A DNA stretch of 64,000 nucleotides from CBDFNN01 sp965250215 (GCA_965250215.1 CBDFNN010000004.1:1302001-1366000), one strand, 5' to 3'. Counted from the first letter of the stretch, positions 41,836 through 52,003 are shown. Program-made: numbers and translations. The notes: generated by a model not told the origin, from the sequence alone.

Positions 41836-42654
41836 CTATCCAGCGGCCCAGCCGCCATCGATTACCAAGTCTCCCCCAGACATCCAAACTGATTCATCAC
41901 TGGCAAGAAACACGGCAGCAGAGGCATGGTCTTGTGCGATTCCCGGACGCCCCAGAGGGATTCCTCCCGATCGCTGAGCCCAGAGCTCAGGATCGCCTTC
42001 CCACTGATTTCGGTTTGCTTTTGTCGCAGTTAGACCGGGCGATATGGTGTTCACTCGAATGCTATGTTCGCCTAATTCATAGGCCGCACTCTTTGTCAAC
42101 ATGCTTAAGCCTGCCTTGCTAGACTGATAATGAGCCATCTTACTAACGGCTCGGTAAGAACTGACCGAACTGATGTTGATGATCGAACCTCCTTTGCCTT
42201 TAGAGATCATGTGTTTAGCAAAGCTCTGGGTTGCAAAGAATGGGAAGCGCAGATTGACATCCATAATTCGCTCGTACTCTTCCCGACTAAGATCGAGAAA
42301 TAATGTCCTGCTCATGGTGGCAGCATTGTTGACGAGAATATCTATAGACCCCAAAAACTTGATGGAGGAATCAAGCAAGCTTTGAACGCTCTCAAAGTCG
42401 GCGTTGTCAAGTAAGGCAAATTCTGTTTTTGCTTCATTTTCATCGCTAGACGCATTCTCACCACCAAGGTCTTTTGCTAAATCAAGAGCTGAGATTTTAG
42501 TTTGTAGATCTCTGGAGGCCTCCTCGTCGGAGCGACTGGTGAAAAAGACTCGCGCTCCTTCTCGGACAAATGCCTCGACAATGCCGGCTCCAATTCCATT
42601 GGCGCCTCCCGTGACGACGGCACGTTTCCCGGCCAGTCTTAATAATCTTGCCAT
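41836..42654 (-). CDS. Short-chain dehydrogenase/reductase
   Basis: A 272-residue classical SDR. NAD(P) binding: VTGGANGIGAG (about 15-25); NNAATMSR; catalytic Ser in INISSVSSY, and Tyr-x3-Lys in MAHYQSSKAG (about 183-192). The region around 50-85 has a longer acidic insert (ENASSDENEAKTEFALLDN). The C-terminal SDESVWMSGGDLVIDGGWAAG is standard. Family members near uronate genes often act on gluconate, KDG or fructuronate; here a link to the operon 600 bases away is only positional. Confidence 0.9.
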   Translation of the reverse strand: MARLLRLAGKRAVVTGGANGIGAGIVEAFVREGARVFFTSRSDEEASRDLQTKISALDLAKDLGGENASSDENEAKTEFALLDNADFESVQSLLDSSIKFLGSIDILVNNAATMSRTLFLDLSREEYERIMDVNLRFPFFATQSFAKHMISKGKGGSIINISSVSSYRAVSKMAHYQSSKAGLSMLTKSAAYELGEHSIRVNTISPGLTATKANRNQWEGDPELWAQRSGGIPLGRPGIAQDHASAAVFLASDESVWMSGGDLVIDGGWAAG

Positions 42655-42739
42655 AAGCGGTAATATTATTGTGATACAAACGGTACGATCGAAAAATATG
42701 GAGGGGAGGAGGTTGTTTGCTACTCTTCAAGATGTGAGA

Positions 42740-44128
42740 CTAGCCCATCAGCATTTCCTTGACCGATTCGATGGTTGGCGTCTCGATCTTGGCAAGCGCC
42801 TGATCAACTTCTTGCTGGCTAAGCACATGACGTTCCAAATTGCCGGCAAAATAGTCCTGATAGGCTAGCATATCGAAGTTGCCGTGACCACACATGTTGA
42901 ATAGAATAGTCGGGGCACTGTCTTCTTCCTTGGCTTTTTCGACCGCTCTAAAAACGGAAGCGATGGCGTGATTGGCTTCAGGAGCGGGAATGATTCCCTC
43001 AGCTTTTGCAAACTTGACACCTGCTTCAAAGGACTCAATCTGATCGATCGCCTCTGCCCCAATTAGGTCATCAGCAAGAAGTTGACTCACGACGGCGCCG
43101 GCTCCATGGTAGCGAAGACCACCAGCGTGGATTTTTGCAGGTACAAATGTATGTCCCAGCGTGTACATCGGAATGAGTGGTGTCATCCCGACGGCATCGC
43201 CGAAGTCGTATCGAAATACTCCTCTTGTCAACTTTGGTGCGGAGCTTGGCTCACTGGCAATGCACCGAATGTTTTTTCCCTGCGTCAAATTTAGATGCAA
43301 GAATGGGAAGCTGATTCCAGCGAAATTAGATCCTCCGCCGAATGGCGCATAGACGTAGTCAGGCAAGTCGGATCCCGCCTTCTCAAGTTGCTTGATGGCT
43401 TCCTGTCCGATAATTGTCTGGTGCATTAGGACATGATTCAAAACACTCCCGAGAGAATATTTAACGTCGTCATTCATGGCAGCGATTTCCACCGCTTCAG
43501 ATATCGCGATACCTAAACTTCCGGGTGTATCGGGATCGGCCGCGAGTATTTTCCGCCCGGCTTGAGTTCTTTCACTTGGTGAGGGAAAGACGTCGGCTCC
43601 CCAAGTTTGCATCATCATTTTCCGATAGGGCTTCTGGTCGTAGCTAATGCGTACCATATAGACCTCGCATTTCATGTCGAACTTGCAGCAAGCGAAACTC
43701 AAAGCGCTTCCCCATTGACCGGCTCCGGTCTCAGTTGTGATACGTTTTGTCCCTTCTTGCTTGTTATAGTAGGCTTGAGGTACAGCGGTATTGGGTTTAT
43801 GGGATCCAGATGGGCTTCCACCCTCATACTTATAGTAGATCTTGGCTCTCGTGTCCAGCATCTTCTCAAGATTTTTTGCCCTTATCAGAGGGGTTGGTCG
43901 CCACATGGCATAGACATCCCGTACCTCTTCCGGTATCTCCACATATTGATCTTGCGATACCTCTTGCATGATCAGTGCCATGGGAAAAAGTGGCGCTAAG
44001 GCCTCAGGCCCGATAGGCTCACCCGTTCCTGGATTAAGTGGTGGAAGTGGCTTGTTGGGCATGTCTGCTACAACATTGTACCAATGGGTCGGAATTTCAC
44101 TTTCGGAGAGTGTGATCTTTCTGCTCAT
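42740..44128 (-). CDS. TrpB2-like pyridoxal-phosphate enzyme
   Basis: A 462-residue PLP enzyme of the TrpB2 branch of tryptophan synthase beta chains. The N-terminus has PTHWYNVVADMPN, the PLP lysine is in YEGGSPSGSHKPNTA (Lys about 117), GAGQWGSALSF is the phosphate/active-site loop and GGGSNFAG follows. TrpB2 enzymes are longer than TrpB1 and often work without a TrpA partner; they can be serine dehydratase-like or make tryptophan from indole. No other trp genes are present. Confidence 0.92.
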   Translation of the reverse strand: MSRKITLSESEIPTHWYNVVADMPNKPLPPLNPGTGEPIGPEALAPLFPMALIMQEVSQDQYVEIPEEVRDVYAMWRPTPLIRAKNLEKMLDTRAKIYYKYEGGSPSGSHKPNTAVPQAYYNKQEGTKRITTETGAGQWGSALSFACCKFDMKCEVYMVRISYDQKPYRKMMMQTWGADVFPSPSERTQAGRKILAADPDTPGSLGIAISEAVEIAAMNDDVKYSLGSVLNHVLMHQTIIGQEAIKQLEKAGSDLPDYVYAPFGGGSNFAGISFPFLHLNLTQGKNIRCIASEPSSAPKLTRGVFRYDFGDAVGMTPLIPMYTLGHTFVPAKIHAGGLRYHGAGAVVSQLLADDLIGAEAIDQIESFEAGVKFAKAEGIIPAPEANHAIASVFRAVEKAKEEDSAPTILFNMCGHGNFDMLAYQDYFAGNLERHVLSQQEVDQALAKIETPTIESVKEMLMG

Positions 44129-44302
44129 GAAGAGAGGGGATTACATATATAAAAAAACTTCTGCTGTTGATACTGCCAAATGGAATGTATTTATTTAATT
44201 CGACAGAAGGGAAATAACATAAAAAGCACCATCAGACGATTGTGATAAGCGCGTACCTTCACTTTGATTATTTCGAGCTCAATTGTCCTCAGCTCCAATA
44301 AA

Positions 44303-44590
44303 CTAGACTCCATTCACTATTAACATATTTCCTGTCGACGCTTCTTGCCTGATCTTGGCAGCGGCCAGATATTCGGGGTCGCTTACAAAGTTATTTGCCG
44401 CCTCATAACTCGGGAATTCGACAAGCACTAAGCGACCAGGTGACCACTCTCCTTCCGTGATCCTATGTTCTCCTCCTCGGACCCTAAACTTACCGCCATG
44501 TCTTTCCATTAGGGCGGGAGTCAGCGCGGTGTAGTCTTTGTATCGTTGCGGATTGTGAACTTGAATATCTGCGATCAGGAAAGCGGGCAT
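44303..44590 (-). CDS. DUF1330 family protein
   Basis: A 95-residue ferredoxin-like-fold protein. MPAFLIADIQVHNPQRYKDYTALTPALMERHGGKFRVRGG is the DUF1330 opening, and LVLVEFPSYEAANNFVSDPEY its second half. These dimeric small proteins resemble antibiotic-biosynthesis monooxygenase-like domains, but no reaction is established. It starts four bases after the stop of the polysaccharide deacetylase gene, so they are co-transcribed. Confidence 0.9.
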   Translation of the reverse strand: MPAFLIADIQVHNPQRYKDYTALTPALMERHGGKFRVRGGEHRITEGEWSPGRLVLVEFPSYEAANNFVSDPEYLAAAKIRQEASTGNMLIVNGV

Positions 44591-44593
44591 TAT

Positions 44594-45436
44594 TTATCTC
44601 GTTGATTTTATATAGGCCGCTATTTCACCATCAGTAGCCAGCCAAATTTCTGGATTCGCCTTGACGAAACTAAACAGCTCAATCAAGAAATCAATTCGTA
44701 CAGTTTGCGGTCCTCGTTCATCAATTTCATGACCAGCAAGTGCAACCCATGAGCCTTCTTTCATAGCTGTTTTCAGAGTCTCGCGAATGTCCTCAAAATC
44801 GATGCCGTCCATTTCTGTTGCTCTTACCTGGGCTAGGTCGACAAAGCTAGGGTCATTGGTCATTTCATTTCGCCAATCCCGCCCACTTTGAAATAGCTCG
44901 TCGATTAGAGGTACCATGCTGACCGTTTTTGACCCTCGGCCCACGTAGCTTTCTCCGCAGGTATACGCAAAAGAGACAGGAGTCACTCCCAACATGGCCG
45001 AAATCGACTCATTTGCCTCGAGCAATTCCATTCTCATTTTTTGAAGGTCATAGTTCTCTAGCTCTTTTCCAGTTGTCCAATCGAAATTCCCAGTACAAGG
45101 ATGAAACATGGTGTGATTGCCAATCTCATGTCCATCCTTCACGATCTTTTTCCACGCTGCGAGATCTGTTTTTACCGCGCTTGGCACAACATAGAACGTT
45201 GCTTTTATACCATTGTGACTTAGAAACTCGGCACCACCATTTGGATGACTTTTTCTGGCATCGTCAAAGGAAAGACTTACAGCCATTTTCTTTCCATCCG
45301 GCCATTCAAAGTCTTGACCAAGCAAGCATGAGGGAGAACAAAGCGCAATTAGCAAAAGGGAAGGGGCAAGCAATCGAAAACTACGCGTGATTCTTGTAAT
45401 GAATAATTTTCTCAGCCTTTGAAGTTCTTGTTTCAT
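44594..45436 (-). CDS. Secreted polysaccharide deacetylase-family protein
   Basis: A 280-residue protein with a basic N-terminus, a signal segment (LLAPSLLLIALCSPSCLLGQ) and a NodB-type deacetylase domain. SLSFDDARKSHPNGG (about 53-67) holds the metal-binding Asp pair, with FDDA in place of the usual FDDG; GHEIGNHTMFHP (about 103-114) supplies His-x3-His; and WVALAGHEIDERG carries the third motif. It probably removes N- or O-acetyl groups from a cell-envelope or environmental glycan. It is coupled to the DUF1330 gene. Confidence 0.88.
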   Translation of the reverse strand: MKQELQRLRKLFITRITRSFRLLAPSLLLIALCSPSCLLGQDFEWPDGKKMAVSLSFDDARKSHPNGGAEFLSHNGIKATFYVVPSAVKTDLAAWKKIVKDGHEIGNHTMFHPCTGNFDWTTGKELENYDLQKMRMELLEANESISAMLGVTPVSFAYTCGESYVGRGSKTVSMVPLIDELFQSGRDWRNEMTNDPSFVDLAQVRATEMDGIDFEDIRETLKTAMKEGSWVALAGHEIDERGPQTVRIDFLIELFSFVKANPEIWLATDGEIAAYIKSTR

Positions 45437-45505
45437 CTGAATTGATGCTAATTGTTCGATATTGGGACTGCAAGAGATCGAATTAGATGGATCCTTGTGT
45501 GGCGC

Positions 45506-46240
45506 TCAAGCTGTGGCTTCCATAATGAGTGATTCGAGTTCCAAAAATTCTCTCGGCATCCCGTCAACAAATTCGACGTTTTGGAGATGTTCATGCTGAC
45601 TCGTTTGCAAATGGACAGTCCTAATCCCAGAGAATCCTGCTCGTTCAAAATTTGCCCTCAGTGTCTTTTCATCGAAGAAGAACATGTCGCCCCAAACGTT
45701 CATCATGTTGTTGATGACATAGGTATCGGAGAGGGCCGGCGGTCGATGCTTGAAGTTGTTGTCAGTTGCCCATTCCAAATAAGCTTTTTGGACGGGTGTC
45801 TTGTCCTCGTTGTAGAGTCCAACTAGAAAAGGCAAGGAGCCAATTGATATCCGAATGATTCCTCCTGGTTTGATAATCCTTCGACATTCTTTGAACATGA
45901 CATCGCACTCTACGTGAGACAAGTGTCCGATCATATGTTCGGAAAAGATATAATCGAATTGATGGTCTTGGAATGGCAAGGGCATCCCAGCGTCAAGGTG
46001 TAAAACCGATTTCTTCCGGGGATAGAGATTTGTATTCAACCAGCCATCTAACTCATTCTCACCACACCCAATTTGAATCTTATGCACTCCAGGACGAGAA
46101 AGATAATTATCAATGAGCCTTTTGTTGAGACTACCAAAGCCTCTTTGAGCATTCCAACGCAGTGTCCAAGCTAATCTTCTAGAGATCTTCCTTAGGTCGC
46201 CCGCGGAAGATTCAAGTTCTAGCTTTGATAAAATACCCAT
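45506..46240 (-). CDS. Class I SAM-dependent methyltransferase
   Basis: A 244-residue methyltransferase. Motif I is HKIQIGCGENELDGWLNTN (about 54-72), with GCGENELDG as the S-adenosylmethionine loop; FQDHQFDYIFSEHMIGHL (about 90-107) and GGIIRISIG follow, as in the group that modifies glycans or lipids. It is probably cytosolic. Neighbours give no clear substrate, though the adjacent polysaccharide deacetylase is suggestive of glycan modification. Confidence 0.87.
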   Translation of the reverse strand: MGILSKLELESSAGDLRKISRRLAWTLRWNAQRGFGSLNKRLIDNYLSRPGVHKIQIGCGENELDGWLNTNLYPRKKSVLHLDAGMPLPFQDHQFDYIFSEHMIGHLSHVECDVMFKECRRIIKPGGIIRISIGSLPFLVGLYNEDKTPVQKAYLEWATDNNFKHRPPALSDTYVINNMMNVWGDMFFFDEKTLRANFERAGFSGIRTVHLQTSQHEHLQNVEFVDGMPREFLELESLIMEATA

Positions 46241-46498
46241 CGCCTGTGATTATTGGAAGATTTGGTCTAGGACTGAAAATCAGAATATCGATGCCGGGAA
46301 GCAATGGTTAATTGTAGATTTTCTCTGGAGGAATGATATCGAAGTCAAAGGACTTTTCAGCGGTACGGCCAAGGCACTGCATTTAATTGGTCACCTTCGG
46401 ACAGTTAAAGTTAAGGGCTCGTCTTGACTTCATAGTAGTCTTTTCTGACTTTGACTTTCGACAATCTACTCGAATCAAACAAGCCCAAACAGATTAGC

Positions 46499-47980
46499 AT
46501 GTCTTTTTTGCCCGCTTCCAAATTTCAAAGTCTTCTCTTGTGCTTTATTCTTTTCTTGTCATGCAGTTCAGACAAAGAGCAAAGGCCACTCAACATTCTT
46601 TGGATTATCGGGGAAGATCTTGGTCCAGAGATGGCCGTATATGGAAGGCAACATATCAGAACACCCAATATCGATAGACTAGCTCGGGAGGGTGTTCTGT
46701 TCAAGACGGCCTTTAGTACAGCCCCTGTATGTTCTCCAAGTCGCTCGGCGTTTATGACAGGAATGTACCAGACATCAATTGGTGCGCACAATCACAGATC
46801 GCATCGAGACGATGGATTCATTCTTGGAGATTCCGTAAAAGTAATTACAGATTGGTTTAGACAGGCAGGAATATTTACTTCTAATATTCGGCAACTGTCT
46901 GAAGACCCAGAAGAGAAGTTTTATAGAGGCACCGGAAAGACTGACTGGAATTTCAACTATGAAGGCCCAGCCTTCGACGGAGACACTTGGTCTGAGCTAA
47001 AGAGTGAACAGCCTTTTTATGCCCAAATTAATTTCTCCGAGACACATCGCGGAAGGACTTGGAACACGGCGCATGATTATCTGGACTGGACGGCTGATCC
47101 CGACAGCGTGACTTTTCCACCTTACTATCCAGACGATCCAGTCATAAGACGCGAATGGGCGACCTATCACAATGCGATCATGGCGCTCGACAAGAAAGTT
47201 GGTTTCGTTTTAGCCAAATTGGAGGAAGATGGACTGGACGAAAACACTTTGGTCGTTTTCATGGGCGACCATGGCCGTGCAATGTTGAGGGGCAAACAAT
47301 TTCCGTATGATAGTGGACTGAATGTACCGTTGATCATGCGTTGGCCAGATGGTCGAAGAGCAGGAAGTGTGGACACGAGGCTGGTCGCCTTGATTGATGT
47401 CAGTGCTACAAGTTTGAATCAAGCAGGAATCGAAAAGCCCCAAGCGATGCAAGGACGGATTCTTTTTGGGAAGGACAGGGAGGAGGATCGGACTATGGTA
47501 TTTGGAGGAAGAGATCGAGGGGATGAATCTGTCTTCCGAATGAGGACAGTGCGGACGGATCGTTTTCGATACATCTATAACTTCATGCCAGAAGTACCAC
47601 TACTGAGCTTGAATCGCTACAAAGAGGCGACCTATCCCATCCTAAAAAGAATGCGCGAACTACACGATAGGAATGAGTTGAGTTCGGTTCAGTCTGCTCT
47701 CTTTGCGCCGCAGATGCCCGTGGAAGAGCTATATGACATTAAAAACGATCCTTTTGAAATCGAGAATCTGGCCGCTAGCCCTAGCATGATGGAGATCAAA
47801 GAAGAATTGAGATCAGAACTCAAAGCGTGGATCGAGCGCAGCAATGATCAGGGGATATTTCTAGAGTCCAAAGAAATCCACGACTTCTGGGAGCGGACAC
47901 TCAAGGAAAACTACACCGAGCGATTGACGGAATTATACGGTGATCCATTACCTGAATTTCTCAGAGGCTCTAGGCCTTAA
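46499..47980 (+). CDS. Sulfatase, lipoprotein type (CSPSR)
   Basis: A 493-residue sulfatase. The Met at 46499 starts a lipoprotein leader (lipid Cys22); a longer TTG frame upstream is rejected. The formylglycine motif is CSPSRSAFMTG (Cys78), with metal-ligand residues in ILWIIGEDLGPEM and VFMGDHG; the Cys must be converted by a formylglycine-generating enzyme not found here. It releases sulfate from sulfated sugars in the periplasm or on the surface. A second, different sulfatase lies at 53856. Typical of bacteria that degrade algal polysaccharides. Confidence 0.92.
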   Translation: MSFLPASKFQSLLLCFILFLSCSSDKEQRPLNILWIIGEDLGPEMAVYGRQHIRTPNIDRLAREGVLFKTAFSTAPVCSPSRSAFMTGMYQTSIGAHNHRSHRDDGFILGDSVKVITDWFRQAGIFTSNIRQLSEDPEEKFYRGTGKTDWNFNYEGPAFDGDTWSELKSEQPFYAQINFSETHRGRTWNTAHDYLDWTADPDSVTFPPYYPDDPVIRREWATYHNAIMALDKKVGFVLAKLEEDGLDENTLVVFMGDHGRAMLRGKQFPYDSGLNVPLIMRWPDGRRAGSVDTRLVALIDVSATSLNQAGIEKPQAMQGRILFGKDREEDRTMVFGGRDRGDESVFRMRTVRTDRFRYIYNFMPEVPLLSLNRYKEATYPILKRMRELHDRNELSSVQSALFAPQMPVEELYDIKNDPFEIENLAASPSMMEIKEELRSELKAWIERSNDQGIFLESKEIHDFWERTLKENYTERLTELYGDPLPEFLRGSRP

Positions 47981-48011
47981 TATGACATGTTTATATTGCT
48001 GCTCTGGATGA

Positions 48012-49802
48012 TTATTTTCCCAGCCAAGAGCGAAGAACCGCGGATTGTTCATCTGACGCATTTGACACGGGATGCAATTTGGGTAACATTACTGGAGCTC
48101 CCACGATAATCTCAGCGGAGACCTCTTCGCCATCTCTCGTAACCACTACTTTCACATTGTCTCCCTCAGAGAACTTTGAAAAGGCTTCTTCGAGATCTTC
48201 GCCAGAAGTAACAGGAGCATCACCAACTTTAGTTAGTGTGTCACCAGACTTTATGCCGGCTTGAGCAGCTGGTCCTTCAGGGTGTAATCCAAGAAAGGTC
48301 AGATCGGAAATAAAAACTTTCATCCAGCTCGATGGATTTGGATCTGTATCCTCCTTTATTTCTAACCCTGCTCCCTCCAAATATTTATCCCACTCCACAT
48401 CTTCCTTTCCATAAATGTGATCTGAGAAGAAGTCGTCATAGGATGAACCCGTTATGTGTTCCAAAGCCGCCTTAAATCCATTCTCAGGCAAACCTCGGTC
48501 TTTCATGGGGCATTCAGCGAAGAGGTATCGAAATACGTCGTCGAGAGATTTCTCAGAATTGGTCCTCGCTCTCACATCGAGATCCAAGATCGTTCCAATA
48601 GCTTTCCCAGCCCCATAAAATGAGTAGTAGGTACCTCGGGGCGCCCTCCCTTGCTTTGTCCAAGAGTCATAGCTGGTCATCGCTATGGACGTCACTTTTC
48701 GGGCTGGATTATTCTCAAAAGAACGAATGGTTTTCGCAAGCCCCGTTAGAAACCCGTCCTCGGATCGAAGCCCGGCCTTAAACATGGCGACATCCCCGTA
48801 GTAATCAGTAATGCCTTCAAAAATCCACATCTGACTCGTGTATTGCTCCTTGCTATAATCGGTTGGATACATTACCTCAGGTCTGATTCTTTCGACGTTC
48901 CAGGCGTGAAATAGCTCGTGTGAAGCTACAGCAAGTAGACTTGCATAGGAGCCGCTCGCGAGTTTATCGGAATCGGGCATTTTAACATTCGATCCTGGGC
49001 CTATCACTATAGCTGTCGAGTTTTTGTGCTCTACTCCGTGCCCAAAAGGTTTGTCGAGTACATGATATAGAAAGAGATAGCTCTCAAAGGGCAGAGATCC
49101 CATAAGGGACATCTGTGCTTCCGTCATTGCCTTATGATCTTTAATGAGCCTTTTCTCATCGTAGTCCCAGTCACCCTGAATAGCAATGTTAATATTTTTG
49201 CCGGCTACGTCGAATGATATCAAATCGAAATCTGGGCTGGATAAAATGGGAGAGTCAACTAACTCGTGGTAGTCGACCGCCGCCAGAGTCCTCGCAGAAC
49301 TATCATATTCCAATGCGCTAACAACATTCCAACCTTCTGGTCTCATTAGTCTAAGACCAACCTCTTCCTGTAAACGGCCCGGTACATTCATTAGGATCGA
49401 AATGGGATTGAGGTATGCTTCTCCCTCATCCAAGTAGCTCTCGCCAGCGTCTAGCAAATTAGCGAAGGTTTTGTAGGAGACCTTGACTACTTCATTCCCC
49501 ATAGTCACGACTCGCCAGGTATGTTTGTCGATCTTTTCAATTGGGAGTTCATTTCCTTGTAGATCAGAAGCCTCCACATCGATGATATATTTAGCATAAT
49601 CTTGAAGAATGTATCTCCCTGGTCTCCAAGCCGGCATCTGAACATCGAGGGTCTGCGTTGTTAAATCACCGACCTCCATCGAGATATGAAAATAGTGACT
49701 TGCAGGGTCGTCCCAGCTCACATCATAGTTGATGACTGGCTGGGCAAAAGCATTTGAAACGCTAAGAAGGGTGGCGAATACTGCCGTTAGAATGCGTGAC
49801 AT
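48012..49802 (-). CDS. M61-family glycyl aminopeptidase-like metallopeptidase with PDZ domain
   Basis: A 596-residue secreted peptidase. Signal peptide MSRILTAVFATLLSVSNAFAQ; N-terminal beta domain (about 22-180); zinc motif HELFHAWN (about 293-300) with third-ligand Glu in WIFEGITDYYGD; helical domain; and a C-terminal PDZ domain (about 490-580, with FLGLHPEGPAAQAGIKSGD). The layout matches the M61 family, and the length is usual. It would work in the periplasm. Confidence 0.94.
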   Translation of the reverse strand: MSRILTAVFATLLSVSNAFAQPVINYDVSWDDPASHYFHISMEVGDLTTQTLDVQMPAWRPGRYILQDYAKYIIDVEASDLQGNELPIEKIDKHTWRVVTMGNEVVKVSYKTFANLLDAGESYLDEGEAYLNPISILMNVPGRLQEEVGLRLMRPEGWNVVSALEYDSSARTLAAVDYHELVDSPILSSPDFDLISFDVAGKNINIAIQGDWDYDEKRLIKDHKAMTEAQMSLMGSLPFESYLFLYHVLDKPFGHGVEHKNSTAIVIGPGSNVKMPDSDKLASGSYASLLAVASHELFHAWNVERIRPEVMYPTDYSKEQYTSQMWIFEGITDYYGDVAMFKAGLRSEDGFLTGLAKTIRSFENNPARKVTSIAMTSYDSWTKQGRAPRGTYYSFYGAGKAIGTILDLDVRARTNSEKSLDDVFRYLFAECPMKDRGLPENGFKAALEHITGSSYDDFFSDHIYGKEDVEWDKYLEGAGLEIKEDTDPNPSSWMKVFISDLTFLGLHPEGPAAQAGIKSGDTLTKVGDAPVTSGEDLEEAFSKFSEGDNVKVVVTRDGEEVSAEIIVGAPVMLPKLHPVSNASDEQSAVLRSWLGK

Positions 49803-50024
49803 CGATAGGGATTTGATGTGAGAATGTATTTCTATCGGGCTACGTGGTCAAAGGCAATGGAGTTTCGAATAAGCGAGCGGGCTTAATTTGGATTGTATGA
49901 CTCTGAACTGGGAGTATTTGGGCCCGTCAAGCAAGTGCTGGCCGGCGATCGAATATTGAAAGAAGGGTTCGCTGCGCTAAGTGATTCTCGTCAGTTCTAA
50001 TAAAAGCGAACAGGGCTTTGGATC

Positions 50025-51131
50025 TTATGCCAGACCGACCTTACCCCAGTTCGTCTTGAAGCAATAAAGAATTACCTTTCCAATGTATCCCTCAGCGCTA
50101 GGTAGCTGATTTTCGTAGTAGGGGAGGAGACGTCGAACGTTGGATGAATCGAAGTCTTTTGGGCAAAGAAATTGGTCAGCAAAGTGTTTAATGGATCGGA
50201 TGCTCGCAGAGATGTCTGGGCTTTCCTTCTGCCTAGACTTGTAGTCTGGCTCGTTGGTGATTACAGGTTTGGGAAAGCCGTGCTGCGACCAGTCGTTGTC
50301 CATGTATCCAAAAAGCTTATAGCACTTGTCGATAAATGCCTGGAGGGTAATCGCATTTCTCTTGCCAGAAGCAATGTGGAAAATCTTTTGTTGCTCGAAA
50401 TGAGAGTTGAAAAGTTGTTGCAAGACTCCAATTGAATAGTCACTTGGGACCAAATCGATTGGATAATTTGGGTCACCGGGAATTAGAGAAGCGAGACCCT
50501 TATGAATGATTCGAATACCCAAGTGAGGGGTGATGATTTTTTCTGTCTCACCAGTCTGGGAGTGGCCTAGCATGGTCGATAGACGGTAGATTGACCAGGG
50601 CAGATTTGAACTTTCACGAATTACTTGTTCAGCCTCATATTTTGATTGCTCGTAGGTGTTGATGAATCCAGCAGGGTCAGCGAAGTCTTCTTTGATCCAA
50701 CCTCGATTGTTGCCGGCCACGTAGACTGTTGAGAGGAATCCAAATCTCTGTAATCGTGGGCAGCTTCTCGCGAAATCGATTAGCTTCTTTGTGCCCTCGA
50801 CATTGACTTGTCTGACGTCAGAGAGGCTTCTATCAAAACGAGTTTCTGCGGCGCCATGGAAGATACCGGTAAGTCTATTTTTCATTCGGCCTACAGCAGG
50901 AGTTCCAAAATTATCTTTGGTGATGTCACCTGGAACGAGATGAAGTCTTCCAGCTTGGTCGTCACAATAGTCCATTCCAAGCATGTCTTTCATGAACTCT
51001 GGGCGGCCGAGTCTTGTGCCTTTTTCATGAGTCAAGACGTATAGATTAGCATCGCTGTTTTCGAGCATTTTGGGAATGAGCTGTTTTCCAACCATCCCGG
51101 TCCCGCCTGTTATCAGTATGTGTTCACCCAT
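50025..51131 (-). CDS. NAD-binding_4/thioester-reductase-like epimerase-family protein
   Basis: A 368-residue extended SDR of the fatty acyl-CoA/thioester reductase-like (NAD_binding_4) group. ILITGGTGMVGKQLIPKML at residues 5-23 is the cofactor site, GIFHGAAETRFD is the family HxAA loop, and the catalytic Tyr-x3-Lys is in NTYEQSKYEAEQ (about 158-169). FGFLSTVYVAG precedes. No carrier or adenylation domain is attached, so the substrate could be an acyl thioester or a nucleotide sugar. Confidence 0.85.
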   Translation of the reverse strand: MGEHILITGGTGMVGKQLIPKMLENSDANLYVLTHEKGTRLGRPEFMKDMLGMDYCDDQAGRLHLVPGDITKDNFGTPAVGRMKNRLTGIFHGAAETRFDRSLSDVRQVNVEGTKKLIDFARSCPRLQRFGFLSTVYVAGNNRGWIKEDFADPAGFINTYEQSKYEAEQVIRESSNLPWSIYRLSTMLGHSQTGETEKIITPHLGIRIIHKGLASLIPGDPNYPIDLVPSDYSIGVLQQLFNSHFEQQKIFHIASGKRNAITLQAFIDKCYKLFGYMDNDWSQHGFPKPVITNEPDYKSRQKESPDISASIRSIKHFADQFLCPKDFDSSNVRRLLPYYENQLPSAEGYIGKVILYCFKTNWGKVGLA

Positions 51132-51430
51132 GATTTACTTGGTTTGTGGTGCAGAACGAATATTTTATTTCGTGTGATCTTGCAATTTTGCCGCTTCGCC
51201 AAATACTTAGTAACATTGTGAAGACAGGTCAAAATATTTTGCGCACAAAGAATTCTAGTCGTTTGGGGTAGTAATGAGAGCCCCAGATTGTTTGAACGAG
51301 CGATATTGTACTCTGAACAGTTAGCCAATGTGACCGGCCGGGCCAAATACCCTCCCGAAGTTGAATAAATGAGAGGCCTGAACACAGATACGATAGATCT
51401 TTGTTTTAATTGAGTTAAGAGCTAGAGACA

Positions 51431-51946
51431 ATGCCTATTCGAAAAATATTACAATTGGGAAATCCAAGGCTTTACGAAGTCTGCCATGAGCTCAGCGAGA
51501 ATGATTTGCCTTCTATCCGAGAGCAGGTCCAGGACTTGCATGACACTATGATTGATTTTCGGGATCGATACAAAGCCGGCAGAGCCATTGCTGCCCCACA
51601 AATCGGGTATATGAAGCGATTGGTCTATATGCATATTGATCGACCGACGGTTTTTATTAATCCGGTTCTTTCCGACCTGAGTGAAGATAGAATCGAGATC
51701 TGGGATGACTGTATGAGTTTTCCAGAGCTGCTAGTTCGTTTACAAAGGCATCGGACCTGTCGAATTTCCTATCTAGATTTGAATTGGGAGAACAGAGAAA
51801 TGATCTTGAAAGATGACTTGTCCGAATTACTTCAGCACGAATGCGATCACCTTGATGGTATCTTGGCTACCTCTAGAGCTCTCGGACCTGAAGCATTCTG
51901 CTCTAGAGCGGAGTATCTCACCCGATTTAAGAGCAAAGCCAAATAA
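51431..51946 (+). CDS. Divergent peptide deformylase-like protein
   Basis: A 171-residue peptide deformylase homologue. Motif 1 AGRAIAAPQIG (49-59) keeps the glutamine; motif 3 LLQHECDHLDG (HECDH at 136-140) is intact; motif 2, usually EGCLS, reads DDCMSFP around Cys94, so the metal-binding Cys remains while the flanking residues differ. It could be an active enzyme that removes formyl groups from nascent proteins or a specialised paralogue. The housekeeping def is usually beside fmt, which is absent here. Confidence 0.88.
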   Translation: MPIRKILQLGNPRLYEVCHELSENDLPSIREQVQDLHDTMIDFRDRYKAGRAIAAPQIGYMKRLVYMHIDRPTVFINPVLSDLSEDRIEIWDDCMSFPELLVRLQRHRTCRISYLDLNWENREMILKDDLSELLQHECDHLDGILATSRALGPEAFCSRAEYLTRFKSKAK

Positions 51947-52003
51947 GACATGATTGGCCGTGTCCTTGGATTATCATCATCGAATACTTGAAATAGTAAG
52001 CTC

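Noticed and set aside
51113..51385. A 90-residue minus-strand frame between the epimerase-like and deformylase-like genes
   Set aside because: It has no domain, no ribosome site and irregular composition; the gap appears to hold only promoters of the flanking genes.
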